The notes under the pieces were generated by a model, which worked only from the letters and a program-made list of their open reading frames with translations, did not search any database and had not been told where the DNA came from. A stretch of DNA of 64,000 nucleotides from Puccinellia tenuiflora (taxonomy: Eukaryota; Streptophyta; Magnoliopsida; Poales; Poaceae): contig QRDG01000527.1 of assembly GCA_012064385.1 (NCBI GenBank), positions 714,669 through 778,668 of the forward strand. The letters run 5' to 3'. Shown piece after piece: positions 34,116 to 44,516 of the stretch. Within the stretch, counting starts at the first letter, position 1, and every line of letters begins with the position of its first letter. Position numbers and translations under genes: made by a program.

Positions 34116-34330
34116 GAAATTTCTGCACAATGTCATAAATCCCAGCCCAAATAGTTTTCATGATGTCACAACTAAAGTATAAATGATATATTGTTTCAGG
34201 TTCAACACAAAACAAGCAAGAAAGTATCATTCAAAGAAGCTAGTGCTAATATTTTTATTACCTAAATAAACACTATTAAAAATGTATCTTTGTTAACAAC
34301 AACAAAATTTTAAAACCATTTATTTTTGCA
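34116..34330 (-). pseudogene. LINE reverse transcriptase zinc-binding (zf-RVT) remnant
   Basis: On the minus strand around 34125-34215 the conceptual translation contains CLFCVEPETIYHLYFSC followed by IMKTIWAGI. This is the Cys2-His-Cys pattern and context of the zf-RVT domain at the C-terminus of plant LINE polymerases. The surrounding frame is interrupted by stops within about 100 bases. Only a fragment survives, in AT-rich DNA. Confidence 0.6.
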
Positions 34331-34656
34331 GAGAACATATTTACTAAACATAACATCATTTTCTGTAGAACTAAATAAATACATAGAAGTTAAAAACAAT
34401 AATGTAAAAACTAAATGAAGAAACACATGAAAAACAATTAAGACAAAAATAAACCCAATGGAAAATACATAAAGGCCACAAAAATCTGGAAATAAGGAGA
34501 TAGAAAAAGAGAAATTAAATCCACCCAGAGGTAATGGGCCAGGCCGAAACCTAGGAGTACGGGCAGGCAGCGGAAGGGAAATTCGGGTTGTGTTCTAGAA
34601 GAAAAAGGAAATCATCTTTTTGCTAGTACTAGTAAACCCCGTAATATTTCTTTGGT

Positions 34657-35578
34657 GAAGTCCAATTTACCCCCCTAAACTTGTCCCAAAGTTCAGTTTA
34701 CAACCTAAACCGTTATTGGTCTAACTTCTAACACTAAACTATAAAAACCGTTCACAATTACCTCTTTTCACCGTTTTGGGCTGGTTTTAACTCGGTTTTT
34801 TCTTGCCACACCATCTTTTTTTTCCCGTATGCCAACTAAATGTATTGGTCCAAATATATTTACGTACATTTCATCGTACATGCACGCAGCAGAAAGTGAC
34901 CCGGTCGGCCTCGTCTCCAGCTCTCATCTTTTCACATGAGAAAGACATGTATAGATTGCTGCCCTCCCCTAACGTGCCCCTGTCCAGGTTGCTGATACAT
35001 GGCAGTATGTTGATGCTGATACACCATATTTGCAAGAGGAAAGAATGATGTCCTCGACACACTCCAGCAAATAAGTTGCGTACCAGTCACTCTATCCCAA
35101 TCTCTCTAGAACTAGTAGGAACTAGTAGCAACACGTTGTAAAAACTGATCCTTCGATACTAGTTGCCACACTGTAGACCATAGAGAGTGTAGAGAGGTAC
35201 GAGATCTGACGCGAGCACATAATACGCGCATACGTATGATTGATCCTTTGGCAAACACACTCGTTTATTTCGCGTCGGTCTAGGCAGTAGTTAGATAAGG
35301 ACCTATGACAGCCTATCAGGCGTGAAAAGATGTGAACATGAGATGAGGCCGATAGAGTATGTACGTACGCAAATCGGCAAATATATGTACGTGGTATTTT
35401 AAACCAATATGATAAAACGCCCGACGTGACAAGAAAAAACCGGATCAAACCAGCCAAAACACTGAAAAGGGGTAATTGTGAACGGTTTTTATAATTTAGG
35501 GTTGAAAATTAGACCAAATAAGAGTTTAGGGTTATAAACTGAACTTTGGGACAAATTTAGGGGGGTAAATTGGACTTC
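34657..35578. mobile_element. Long-TIR MITE (~922 bp) upstream of CYP71
   Basis: The left end GAAGTCCAATTTACCCCCCT and the right end are inverted copies. Similarity extends about 130 bp inward (34657-34800 against 35450-35578), including TTGTCCCAAAGTTCAGTTTA and AACCGTTCACAATTACC. No transposase is present. A 9-bp duplication was not found, so the superfamily is open. It ends about 100 bp before the CYP71 start codon. Confidence 0.8.
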
Positions 35579-35680
35579 TCTCTAACTGAATCACCCTACC
35601 TTGTCGAAGTCCCAAACAGGCAAAAACACAGTCCCCCCAAATCCCCAGAACCCTAGTGCAGAGAGGGGCTCGAGTTCGAC

Positions 35681-38600
35681 ATGGCGACGACAAGCGAGTC
35701 CACAGCCAACTCCACCCTAACGAGCGCGACGGCCGAGGCTGACGCAGAGCTCGAGCAGGAGCACGGCAATGGCGCGGCTGCCGCTCCGGCCGTGGTGCTG
35801 CAGCAGGAGGAGGAGGGGGAAGAATTGATCGGGCCGGGCCCCGCGCCGGCGCGGCAGCGGCAGAAGCGCCCGCTGCAGTTCGAGCAGGCTTTCCTCGACG
35901 CCCTCCCCTCCGCCGCCATGTGCGTCTCCTCCTCTTCGCTGTTTAGTGTTGTAGGATTTGGAAGGCGCTTGTGTCTGCATCCTGGAGCAGGGGCTAACTG
36001 CGGCGGTGGTTGCCTTTTGCAGGTACGAGAAGAGCTATATGCATCGGGACGTCGTCACCCACGTAGCGGTCTCCCCTGCCGACTTCTTCATTACTGGGAG
36101 CGCAGATGGTGATTTCTCGTACTAATATCTCGACATACTTACCTGTTTCGTGTGCAGTAGTGGTTGAATCGACACGCTAGATCTGTGCAGGGATCAGTTT
36201 CATTCAGATTATAGGGAAATGTTGGCTGATTCTGTTTCATGTTTTTGTTCTACACAGGACATCTGAAATTTTGGAAGAAGAAACCGAGTGGGATTGAATT
36301 TGCTAAACATTTTCGGTCTCATCTCAGTCCCATCGAAGGCTTAGCTGTGAGTGCACACATTCTTATGCTCACTTATTCAATTAACATATTATTAGGATGC
36401 CACATAGTATATTTAGCTTGCTGGTCGCTACCCTTAGGGCCACTTCTTTTGGGCTTATGCTTATGGAGAAGCAAGCTTATGGATTTCGGTGGGGATAAGC
36501 TCCGGTGGGGAGAAGCTCCTAGAAATTGTTATTTCCCTTCTTTTAGGCTTATGTGATTTGGGCTTATGAGATGTGCAATGTCTATATTGCCCATGGCTTT
36601 GTTATGTGACATACATAAGTGAAGATGCATATATAATTATATATAACAGTTTGTTAGAAGAAATTGAGCTAGAAATTAGTCAACTCATAAATAAAAATAT
36701 GGTGTTAATGTATAATTCACATTCAATAAAAAAAGTGACAATATAGTGAACATGGAATTCAGTACGTGACAATAACTGAACTGTTTTCAGAACTTTGGTT
36801 AGGACTGAAAAAATGTATTGTAGTGCCAAACTGTGCATGTATAAGCATTGCAGTGTAATGAAAGTAAAGAATCAGGCACTGCAATGTAAAGAAAAACATG
36901 GCATCGTGAATCTGGAACACAAATGCATATGGAACATGAGAGAAGAACAGATCCATGGCATAAAGAACTGATCGATATCACCATGGCCATCCATTAACAA
37001 TTCAGAAAAAATACTATCAGGAGTCCAGGACGCGCATCAGTTAAGATACGAACAGTAGCAAAGCAATCACTCCATATAACAGGAATGGATCGCGGAGCTC
37101 CTGGACCGAGCTAGGTAGCAAAGAAATCACCGAACCGTGGAGCAGGCTGACCGAGACGAGATCGAGGAGGCGTTCGTCGGAGAGAGAGAGAGGATGGGAA
37201 GAATGGAAGATCCTGGTCACCGAACCGTGCTCCTAGCCACCGAGCTCCAGGCCACCGAGAGAGGACGGCGACCTCCTGGCCTCTCCTAGATCTCAATGGG
37301 GGAGAGAGGACAACGGTGGGGAGAGAGGCGGCCGGCACAAGCGGGGCTGGATCTCGTCGGATCGAGCACGGGGGGAGTGGAGGTGGGGAGAGGAGAGCTT
37401 GCGGATGGGGAGAGAGGTTGGGGAGGAGGCGGGGTGGTGGAGAGGTGGTTAGCGGCGGCGGCGCACGAAGGCGGCGACAAGGGGAGGTTGGGGAGGGGTC
37501 GGGGGCGAGTTGAGAAGGAGTGAACCGTTTTCGGTCGGGGTGGCATTTCGTCGTAAATACTCGGTATATCAGGGGTATAGGTCCGTTTACCGGTTCGATT
37601 TCTAATCCAGAAGCTCGGGAAACACCTCCGAGGCAGATTCTCGAATTACACTACGCAATCGCTTCGCGGTGAAAATAAGCGAGACTGAAGCTGCACACTT
37701 CTTTTGGGCTTCGGCGGTCCACGGCCTCGAAACTGGCCAGGAAGCCCAAAAGAAGTGCCCCTTAGTCATTGCGCCTACCTGCAATATTACAAACAACCAC
37801 AATTACAGCGTGATTCGTCAATGCAGGTTAGTGTTGATGGCTTACTTTGCTGCACGATCTCCAACGACCGGTCTGTCAAGATATATGATGTTGTAAACTA
37901 TGACATGATGTTCATGATGCGTCTCCCATTTATTCCTGGGGCGATTGAGTGGGTTTATCGACAGGGTGATGTTAAACCGAAACTTGCTGTCAGTGACCGG
38001 AATACATCGTTTGTTCACATATATGACACTCATTCTGGTTCAAACGATCCGATTATCTCCAAAGAGGTATAGTTTTTGTTGTCGCCTTCTGTTTTTGATT
38101 GTGAATTCAAGTATCCAAAGGATCGTTTACTGACTACTGAGCTTCTTCTTGGACTGCAGATTCATTCTGGCCCTGTTAAAGTTATGAAATATAACCCTGT
38201 CCAGGATGTTGTGGTTTCTGCTGATGCCAAAGGACTCTTGGAATATTGGTCTCCATCTACCCTCAAGTTTCCAGAAGATGTGTATGTTCTTGCTTCTTGG
38301 AGTTATTTTCAGCGTCATGTTTCTTCTGATTTGCCAAATTATATTCCTGAATAATTGCAGACTTGAGTTTGAGTACATGCTTCCACTTTATAGTACTTTA
38401 GCTGAAAATTTGACAACTGAAACAATGTAGTAACATATATGGCTGAACCCTGCAAGTTCCAATCAGATATTGGTATGCTGAGTAAAGGTGTAGGAGTTGA
38501 AGGGATAACATATTTAATTTACCATTTTTTTTCTGAAACTTGGCAACTGAAACATATATATGGTTGAACCCAAGTTCTAGTTAGTTAACTTCAAATCTTC

Positions 38601-41600
38601 TTCTGCCTACCTAGGTCTAGGTGTTTCTGATTGGATTAGTATTCTAATGTTTAATATTTCGATTGTTGTGGTCTTTCCTTTCAAGATAGCTTATTACATG
38701 TGCTCTGAAATGTTATTTTCCTCATTGGTAAATGCATCAACTCATTGACTCAATACATGATTCTGCTATCTGCTTTGTGCAGGGTGAACTTTCGTTTAAA
38801 GACAGACACAAATCTATTTGAACTTGCAAAATGCAAGACGAGTGTGTCTGCTATTGAGGTACCTTTTTATTTGATCATTATATTGCTTCTATCGCTTCTT
38901 CATTCGTAAAACTAGGCGTACTGTTGCACAACAGTGAGCTTGAATGCTCTGCAGCAGAATAAATTTATCCCAAACATAGGTTGCCACACAGCATGCATTT
39001 CTTTCTATTACCAGCATATCACTTCAATGGCAGAGATACTTGAATACGGAAGATATATCCACTAATCAGTAGTTTGTTAGATCACTTCATCCTTACGTTA
39101 ACTATAATGGGCTGAAATTTTTGTCAATTGTTTGGCAAAAACTACAAACGTCTAGTGCATTATGAAATCGGATACTTCTTAGAAATGATAGCCCCTGTTT
39201 ATCTTCTTTATATAAACGGAATAAGTCTACTTAATGAGCTGGTCTTGTCCAGGTGAGCAATGATGGCACTCAATTTGTTGTCACATCCCCCGATCGCAGG
39301 ATAAGGGTATTTTGGTTCAAAACTGGTAAATTAAGGCGCGTGTATGACGAGTCTCTTGAGGTAAGATACCGCCTCTGTCCAATGCTTGCACATCACAGTT
39401 CAATATGTTCAGTTTGTAATTTCCAACTGAATATTGTTACTTGTAGGTGGCACAAGATCTTCAGAAAAGTGATGTTCCCTTGTATCATCTTGATGCTATT
39501 GATTTTGGGCGAAGAATGGCTGTTGAGAAGGAATTAGAAAAGACAGAAAATGTTCCACAACCTAATGCTGTATTCGATGAGAGTAGCAACTTTCTTATTT
39601 ATGCCACCCTTTTGGGTATAAAGGTATGCCTTACAGCCTTAGTTCCTTTTTCCACTTCCCCCTTATATTTGGTTCTCTATGTATTACCAGTCTATTATTG
39701 TTACATTCTGGATGATAGCTGGGCTCTCATTTCCCCCCTTTCCTCTCTCTCTCCTAACCCCCGTTTCTGAGAGCTCCTCTGCCGCCTCCGGCCCCTCTCC
39801 TCCTCTCCTCCGGCGGCTTCGCCGTCCGGAGGGGGATGGGGAGGGGGGCCGGCCCTCCTCTGTGAATAGTAGTATTAGGGTTGTTTCCCTGAGTGTTTCC
39901 CATGTGGAGTATGGCGTTATGCCGCGATGCCGGTCTGCGCTGCTCCTGAGCGGTGGTGTAAGGCGGCCAGCGAGGGTTCTGGTAGGTGCTCCAAGGTGGA
40001 GGACTGCTGGAAACCTTGATCTGGTGGAGGCATCTCAATAAAGCTCGCGGCGGCTCGGGATCGAGCGGTTCCGGTTAGATCTGCTCATCGTGGTGATGGG
40101 TGGGCGTCTGGGATGGCAACATCTGCGATGTTGCTGCTCAGCCTTTGCTTCCTCATGCTCCTGGGCGGCATGAGCAAGGCGGCCTTCCCCTCTGATAGCT
40201 ACAGTCCATGGTGGATGCCGGCAGTTGGAGACGGATTTGGTCGAGGCTGTTCTCATAAGCCTGTTCTTCGTAGATCTGGCGGTCTGGGTTGGGAACTGGG
40301 AGCTCCTTCTCCCCTCGTCATGGTGGCGAGCAGAAGGTTTGTCTCCTTTCTTCTCGCTTCAGCTGCTGGTTTCTGCAACAGGGGAGCCTTGATGCTGCTC
40401 CCGGGAGTAAATCCATGGCAGTCTACATGTGGCTGTCATCTCTGATAGTCGAAGGGCGACTACTCCCAACCTCTACACCGGCTTCGGTGTTCTCCGGCTG
40501 GTGTGAGATGGTGAACTTCAACCTCCTGGCCATGGTGCCTTCATGGAGGCCTTACTGCTACGGCGCAGCTGGCTCCCGGCGTACATCTCCAAGTGGTTTC
40601 GTCCCCGGCGATGCTGCGTCTGACTGGGCCGTGGCTTGCAGTTGCAGCGACGATGGAGCTGGACTCGATTGCTCTTCCTCTTCTAGCTTGAAGGTCCATA
40701 GTGCAAAATGTCAGGACTTGTTTGTAATTTTTATTTCTCTTGAGTCCTTCATGTATGATGTCGCTACTGCTATGAATATAAGCATCTAGGTCCCTCTGGG
40801 ACCGCCCCTGTTAAAAAAAAAAATTCTGGATGATAAATAATTCTCAAGGAAATATGTTAAAGAATATACTTGTTGTGCTCCTAGTTGCGGACTGCATGCA
40901 TGGATAATGACAATATGTACATCTGTCTGGCATCTTGCACCTGTGAGCTACTCATCTGAACATCGTCCTGTAAGACTTACTATTATAATACACATGCAGG
41001 TTGTCAATTTGCACACGAATAAGGTTTCCCGTATCCTGGGGAAGGTTGAGAACAATGAGAGGTTTCTGAGAATTGCTCTATACCAAGGCGACAAAGGCAA
41101 TAAGAAGGTTAGGAAAATTCCTGCATTAGCTGCTAATGTCAATGACACCAAGGAGCCTTTATCAGACCCAACTCTGCTATGTTGTGCCTTCAAGAAACAC
41201 AGAATATATACCTTTAGGTACGCCAGTTCAAGCATCCGAGGAGAATGTTTCATTGGCTGGTGCCAGTGACACCCTCTTCTGAATTTTGTTCATGTATGTT
41301 ATTTTCTGGAAGTTTGACGCCCTGCTTCATCCTTATTACTGTACAGCCGTAGAGAACCTGAGGAGCCTGAAGATGCAACAAAGGGTAGGGACGTTTTCAA
41401 TGAAAAACCCCCACCAGAAGAGCTTTTGTCCGTATCAGAATTAGGGAAGACTGCTACAACATCACTACCTGACAATTTGGTATGTTTTCTCAACAATTAT
41501 ATTTGCTTGTTACTGCTTTGATGGATGATATTAATATCTAAACTGTATGTGAAATGGATATCTCATTTTCTTCATTGCCTGAATCTGTAAGACTTTATAT

Positions 41601-42418
41601 TCTATTTCAGGTGTTTCATACTTCAATGGGTGATATTCACTTTAAACTTTATCCAGAGGAGTGTCCAAAAACCGTGGAAAATTTCACTACTCACTGCCGG
41701 AATGGTTATTATGACAATCTCATATTTCATCGTGTAATTAAAGGATTCATGGTCCAGACTGGGGATCCTCTGGGGGATGGTACTGGTGGGCAATCGATCT
41801 GGGGTAGGGAATTTGAAGATGAATTTCACAAAAGGTATCTTAGCTACATGGCTTCTCTATTTGTTTGTACAAACTGAGTCCTGTTGTCCGCCTTAATGCA
41901 CCTTATAGTCGAATATGGCTCTGTTAAGTTTGTTACTGACGAAAGAAAATCTCTTTATAGTTGTGTAATTACTTTACCATACACAATCTCCTTGTTGTCA
42001 AAGAAAGCACTTCCTTTAATAGATAAGCACTGTCTTTTATGGATATCCCTTATAGGCTTATAGTGACAACTTTCTTGGTCGTATTGCAGCTTGAGACATG
42101 ATAGGCCATTTACACTTTCAATGGCTAACGCGGGACCGAATACTAATGGTTCTCAATTCTTTATCACCACTGTGGCTACTCCATGGTTAGATAACAAACA
42201 TACCGTGTTTGGTAGAGTTGTGAAAGGGATGGATGTTGTTCAGGTATCAAACCTTTTCATATTCCCTTTAGTCACTGAATGTTATCTTTTCATTTCCTTT
42301 GTTTTATCTTCTTAACATTCGTTTGTGTTTAAAGCAAATTGAGAAGACCAAGAGCGACAAGAATGACAGACCCTATCAGGATGTCAAGATCTTGAATGTT
42401 ACGGTTCCCAAGACATAA
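35681..42418 (+). CDS. CYP71: CYP71-type WD40-repeat cyclophilin (peptidyl-prolyl isomerase)
   Basis: Thirteen exons: 35681-35919, 36023-36108, 36258-36346, 37827-38066, 38160-38281, 38783-38858, 39253-39360, 39447-39623, 41000-41217, 41347-41479, 41611-41834, 42090-42243, 42335-42418. They join in frame to 649 residues (Arabidopsis CYP71: about 630). After an acidic Ala/Glu N-terminus, residues about 85-420 form WD40 repeats (HVAVSPADFFITGSADGHLKFW; AISNDRSVKIYD-like unit; FVVTSPDRRIRVFW). Residues 497-645 are a complete cyclophilin domain with FHRVIKGFMVQTGDP (catalytic Arg at about 537), MANAGPNTNGSQFFITT and the Trp of ATPWLDNKHTVFG. CYP71 is a nuclear protein that binds histone H3 and helps Polycomb-type repression of developmental genes. 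Introns 3 and 8 are enlarged by transposon insertions. The exon 5 donor is 38282; using 38280 would break the frame. Confidence 0.95.
36437..37761. mobile_element. Harbinger/Tourist-type element in CYP71 intron 3
   Basis: 1,325 bp with ends GGGCCACTTCTTTTGGGCTT and, on the other strand, GGGGCACTTCTTTTGGGCTT, flanked by TTA (36434-36436 and 37762-37764). The interior is AT-rich on the left and GC-rich on the right, with a Pro-rich minus-strand frame (37286-37546) that resembles no known domain. The terminal motif CACTTCTTTTGGGCTTC recurs inverted at 37697, so the right 65 bp can itself form a hairpin. Confidence 0.82.
39718..40822 (+). mobile_element. Poly(A)-tailed retroposon in CYP71 intron 8
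   Basis: 1,105 bp ending CCCCTGTT plus about 12 A residues. It is flanked by a perfect 13-bp duplication ATTCTGGATGATA (39705-39717 and 40823-40835), the mark of target-primed reverse transcription. The 5' part is GC-rich and CCTCCGGCCCC-like, as in some LINE leaders, and the rest has no RT or endonuclease domain. It may be a deleted LINE, a non-autonomous retroposon, or a retroposed transcript. Confidence 0.85.
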
Positions 42419-43487
42419 GCTCCCTTTTAACCAGATGGTCAGTCTCTACTCTTGGTTTCTCCTTTGACCTCATAATCCACTTCATGATTTTGGTATGTTT
42501 TGGATTGAATTTTCTAGTTGCCTTGTTGTAATCGGGAGACAAACATCCACATTTGGAACTATGTTCCTGTATTATTAGTCTGTTTATCTGGGAAGTTAGA
42601 TCTACCGGTCTGTTGTGAGCAACAAGACGCACAGTTTATGAATCTCAGCTGCATGCTTCAAAGTGATCAACAATCCAATCTGTTTTGATGGGTTTGATGC
42701 TTTGCGAACAGCTGTTAAAAAAATTGACGAACCTAGTAAGTGAGCAGGGGGTTCCTCCAATTCCATTAAGAGAGTTAATCCAGTTTGTGAGGGAAACTGG
42801 ACCTGAAAATCTGATACGATTTTCATTTTCGTTTTTCATATAAATGAGGACTATCCGCCGTGATAGTGGAGTATCTATTTTGATGAGTCCCCCAACCCCC
42901 ACAATTTCCTCGTCCATCATTTAATAGCAAACCAAAAGCGTCGTGTGATTCAGGCAAACTTGTGTGAGATGAAAGTAGTCAATCCAAACATCTTGGACGT
43001 AGCAATTTGCATGAAATCAGAGTGGCATATATTCTTTATTTCATCTGTCTTCTTTTCTGTTATATAAAAGAGCATGTCTTTACATTGCTTGTGCTCTCAT
43101 GTCATGTACCTTCTGCAGGGTTGCTACATTATCGGCTGTACGATTTGCTGACCTGTCTAAGATAAATCTGCTTCCGTCAATTCTCCCAGAAGGGCTGTTG
43201 TGGTGCTTCGAGTTTACCTTCTTCACCAGACGGAGCAAGTCCATGCATCTTGTGTCTGGGTAATGTCTGTACTATCAAAGTTTTAGTGAGCCTTTGAATG
43301 AGAACCATGGATGGATCAAAGGCTAACCATAACATTTTTCGCCGTCGACGGAATTATTCCCCCAAAGTTAGTAGGGGAAAACTGACAGCTTAGTTGAACG
43401 ATTAAACACAAGGAGGATTTTTCCGATGCACATTTTAAGCTTGTATAACTTGATGAGAACGGTTACTGCAAAACGCTGATATAATAT
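42419..43487. other. CYP71 3' region and intergenic DNA
   Basis: No protein-coding gene is seen. A candidate 3'-UTR exon begins after CTTCTGCAG near 43119 and runs to about 43260. This is only a guess from the acceptor and higher GC content. Confidence 0.35.
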
Positions 43488-43534
43488 TCTGCACATGTGT
43501 CCCGTTCAAAAAAAAAAAAAATCTGCACATGTGT
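43488..43534 (+). mobile_element. Ultra-short oligo(A) insertion with 13-bp duplication (1)
   Basis: TCTGCACATGTGT at 43488-43500 is repeated exactly at 43522-43534. Between the copies lies 21 bp reading CCCGTTC plus A residues. The structure is that of a retroposon insertion truncated almost to its poly(A) tail. Confidence 0.8.
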
Positions 43535-43761
43535 TGATGTTGACGGTTGAACTGATGGTCGTGTCTTCGCTGACCAAGTGTAAACGGACAAGGAAGGTGG
43601 GATCTTTCCTTCCCTTTGCCGTCGGTGTGTTCCTTTTGTTCTACTATTGGTGAATAACAAAGCGATGGGTCATTGCCGCGTGAACCTGGACTGTGTAGGA
43701 GACTAGGAGGCATCTATGTACTGTGATGCGATCACTGTCGCAGTAATATGTATTCTAGACG

Positions 43762-44152
43762 GGAGGCGGCGTTTTGGGTCGTAGGTGCATCTGCACCTGT
43801 TAGGTAAAACATTTTTAGTTTTTTTTCAATGTGTCAAAAAATTCCGAAAAAAAATTCAGATATGCATCAACATTTTTAGTGCTAGCACAAAAAATTTCGC
43901 TGTGAAAAGACATTTTGTGTGACCTGTGCAAAAAAGACAAAATCATGTCTCGTACAAAAGTCTTTTGTAGCAATCCGGATTTGTCTTTTTTGCACAAGTC
44001 GCACAAAATGTCTTTTCACCACGGATTTTTTTGTGCTAACATGAAATATGTTGAACTATCTCCATATTTATTTTTGAAATTTTTTAACATTTGAAAAATG
44101 GTTATTTTGGGTCATGGGTGCAGATGCACCCATGACCCGAAATGGATTTCCG
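43762..44152. mobile_element. Mutator-type fold-back MITE (1)
   Basis: 391 bp flanked by a perfect 9-bp duplication TTCTAGACG (43753-43761 and 44153-44161). The ends share GGGTC-TGGGTGCATCTGCACC in inverted orientation. The inner arms also pair (GACATTTTGTGTGAC near 43908 against its complement near 43997), so the whole unit can fold. Confidence 0.87.
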
Positions 44153-44248
44153 TTCTAGACGTGATCGTGCTCTCAACAGTAATTACTCAGAGTAGAAGAG
44201 TCGGTAACGAGTGGTTTGTAGAGAAGAGAAACGCTGATTTCTTCACAT

Positions 44249-44294
44249 AACAGTGACACCAGATCCTTAAAAAAAAAAAAAACAGTGACACCAG
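44249..44294 (+). mobile_element. Ultra-short oligo(A) insertion with 14-bp duplication (2)
   Basis: AACAGTGACACCAG at 44249-44262 is repeated exactly at 44281-44294. The 18-bp insert is ATCCTT plus A residues. It lies about 220 bp upstream of the MDHAR start codon. Confidence 0.8.
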
Positions 44295-44516
44295 CTCTTA
44301 GGTGTACATTCATTCTGCTTTCTGGTGGGGAGCGACAAGCCGCCAGCGAGGAAGGAAACGGTCAGACAGAGGAGCGCCACGCGGACAGGGCCCGCGCCAA
44401 AAGTTGTCGAGAATAAAAAGGGAGCGAACGCCCGGGTTTTCCTCCCACCTTCTCTTCTTCCTCCTCCGCACTAGCTCCTTCCGTTTCTTCCTCGCCCATT
44501 CGATCGATCGCCGGAG

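Noticed and set aside
37286..37546. Pro-rich minus-strand frame inside CYP71 intron 3
   Set aside because: It lies inside a Harbinger-type non-autonomous element, is low-complexity, and has no domain.
38280..38282. Alternative donor two bases earlier for CYP71 exon 5
   Set aside because: It shifts the frame of exon 6; the donor at 38282 restores VNFRLK and downstream continuity.
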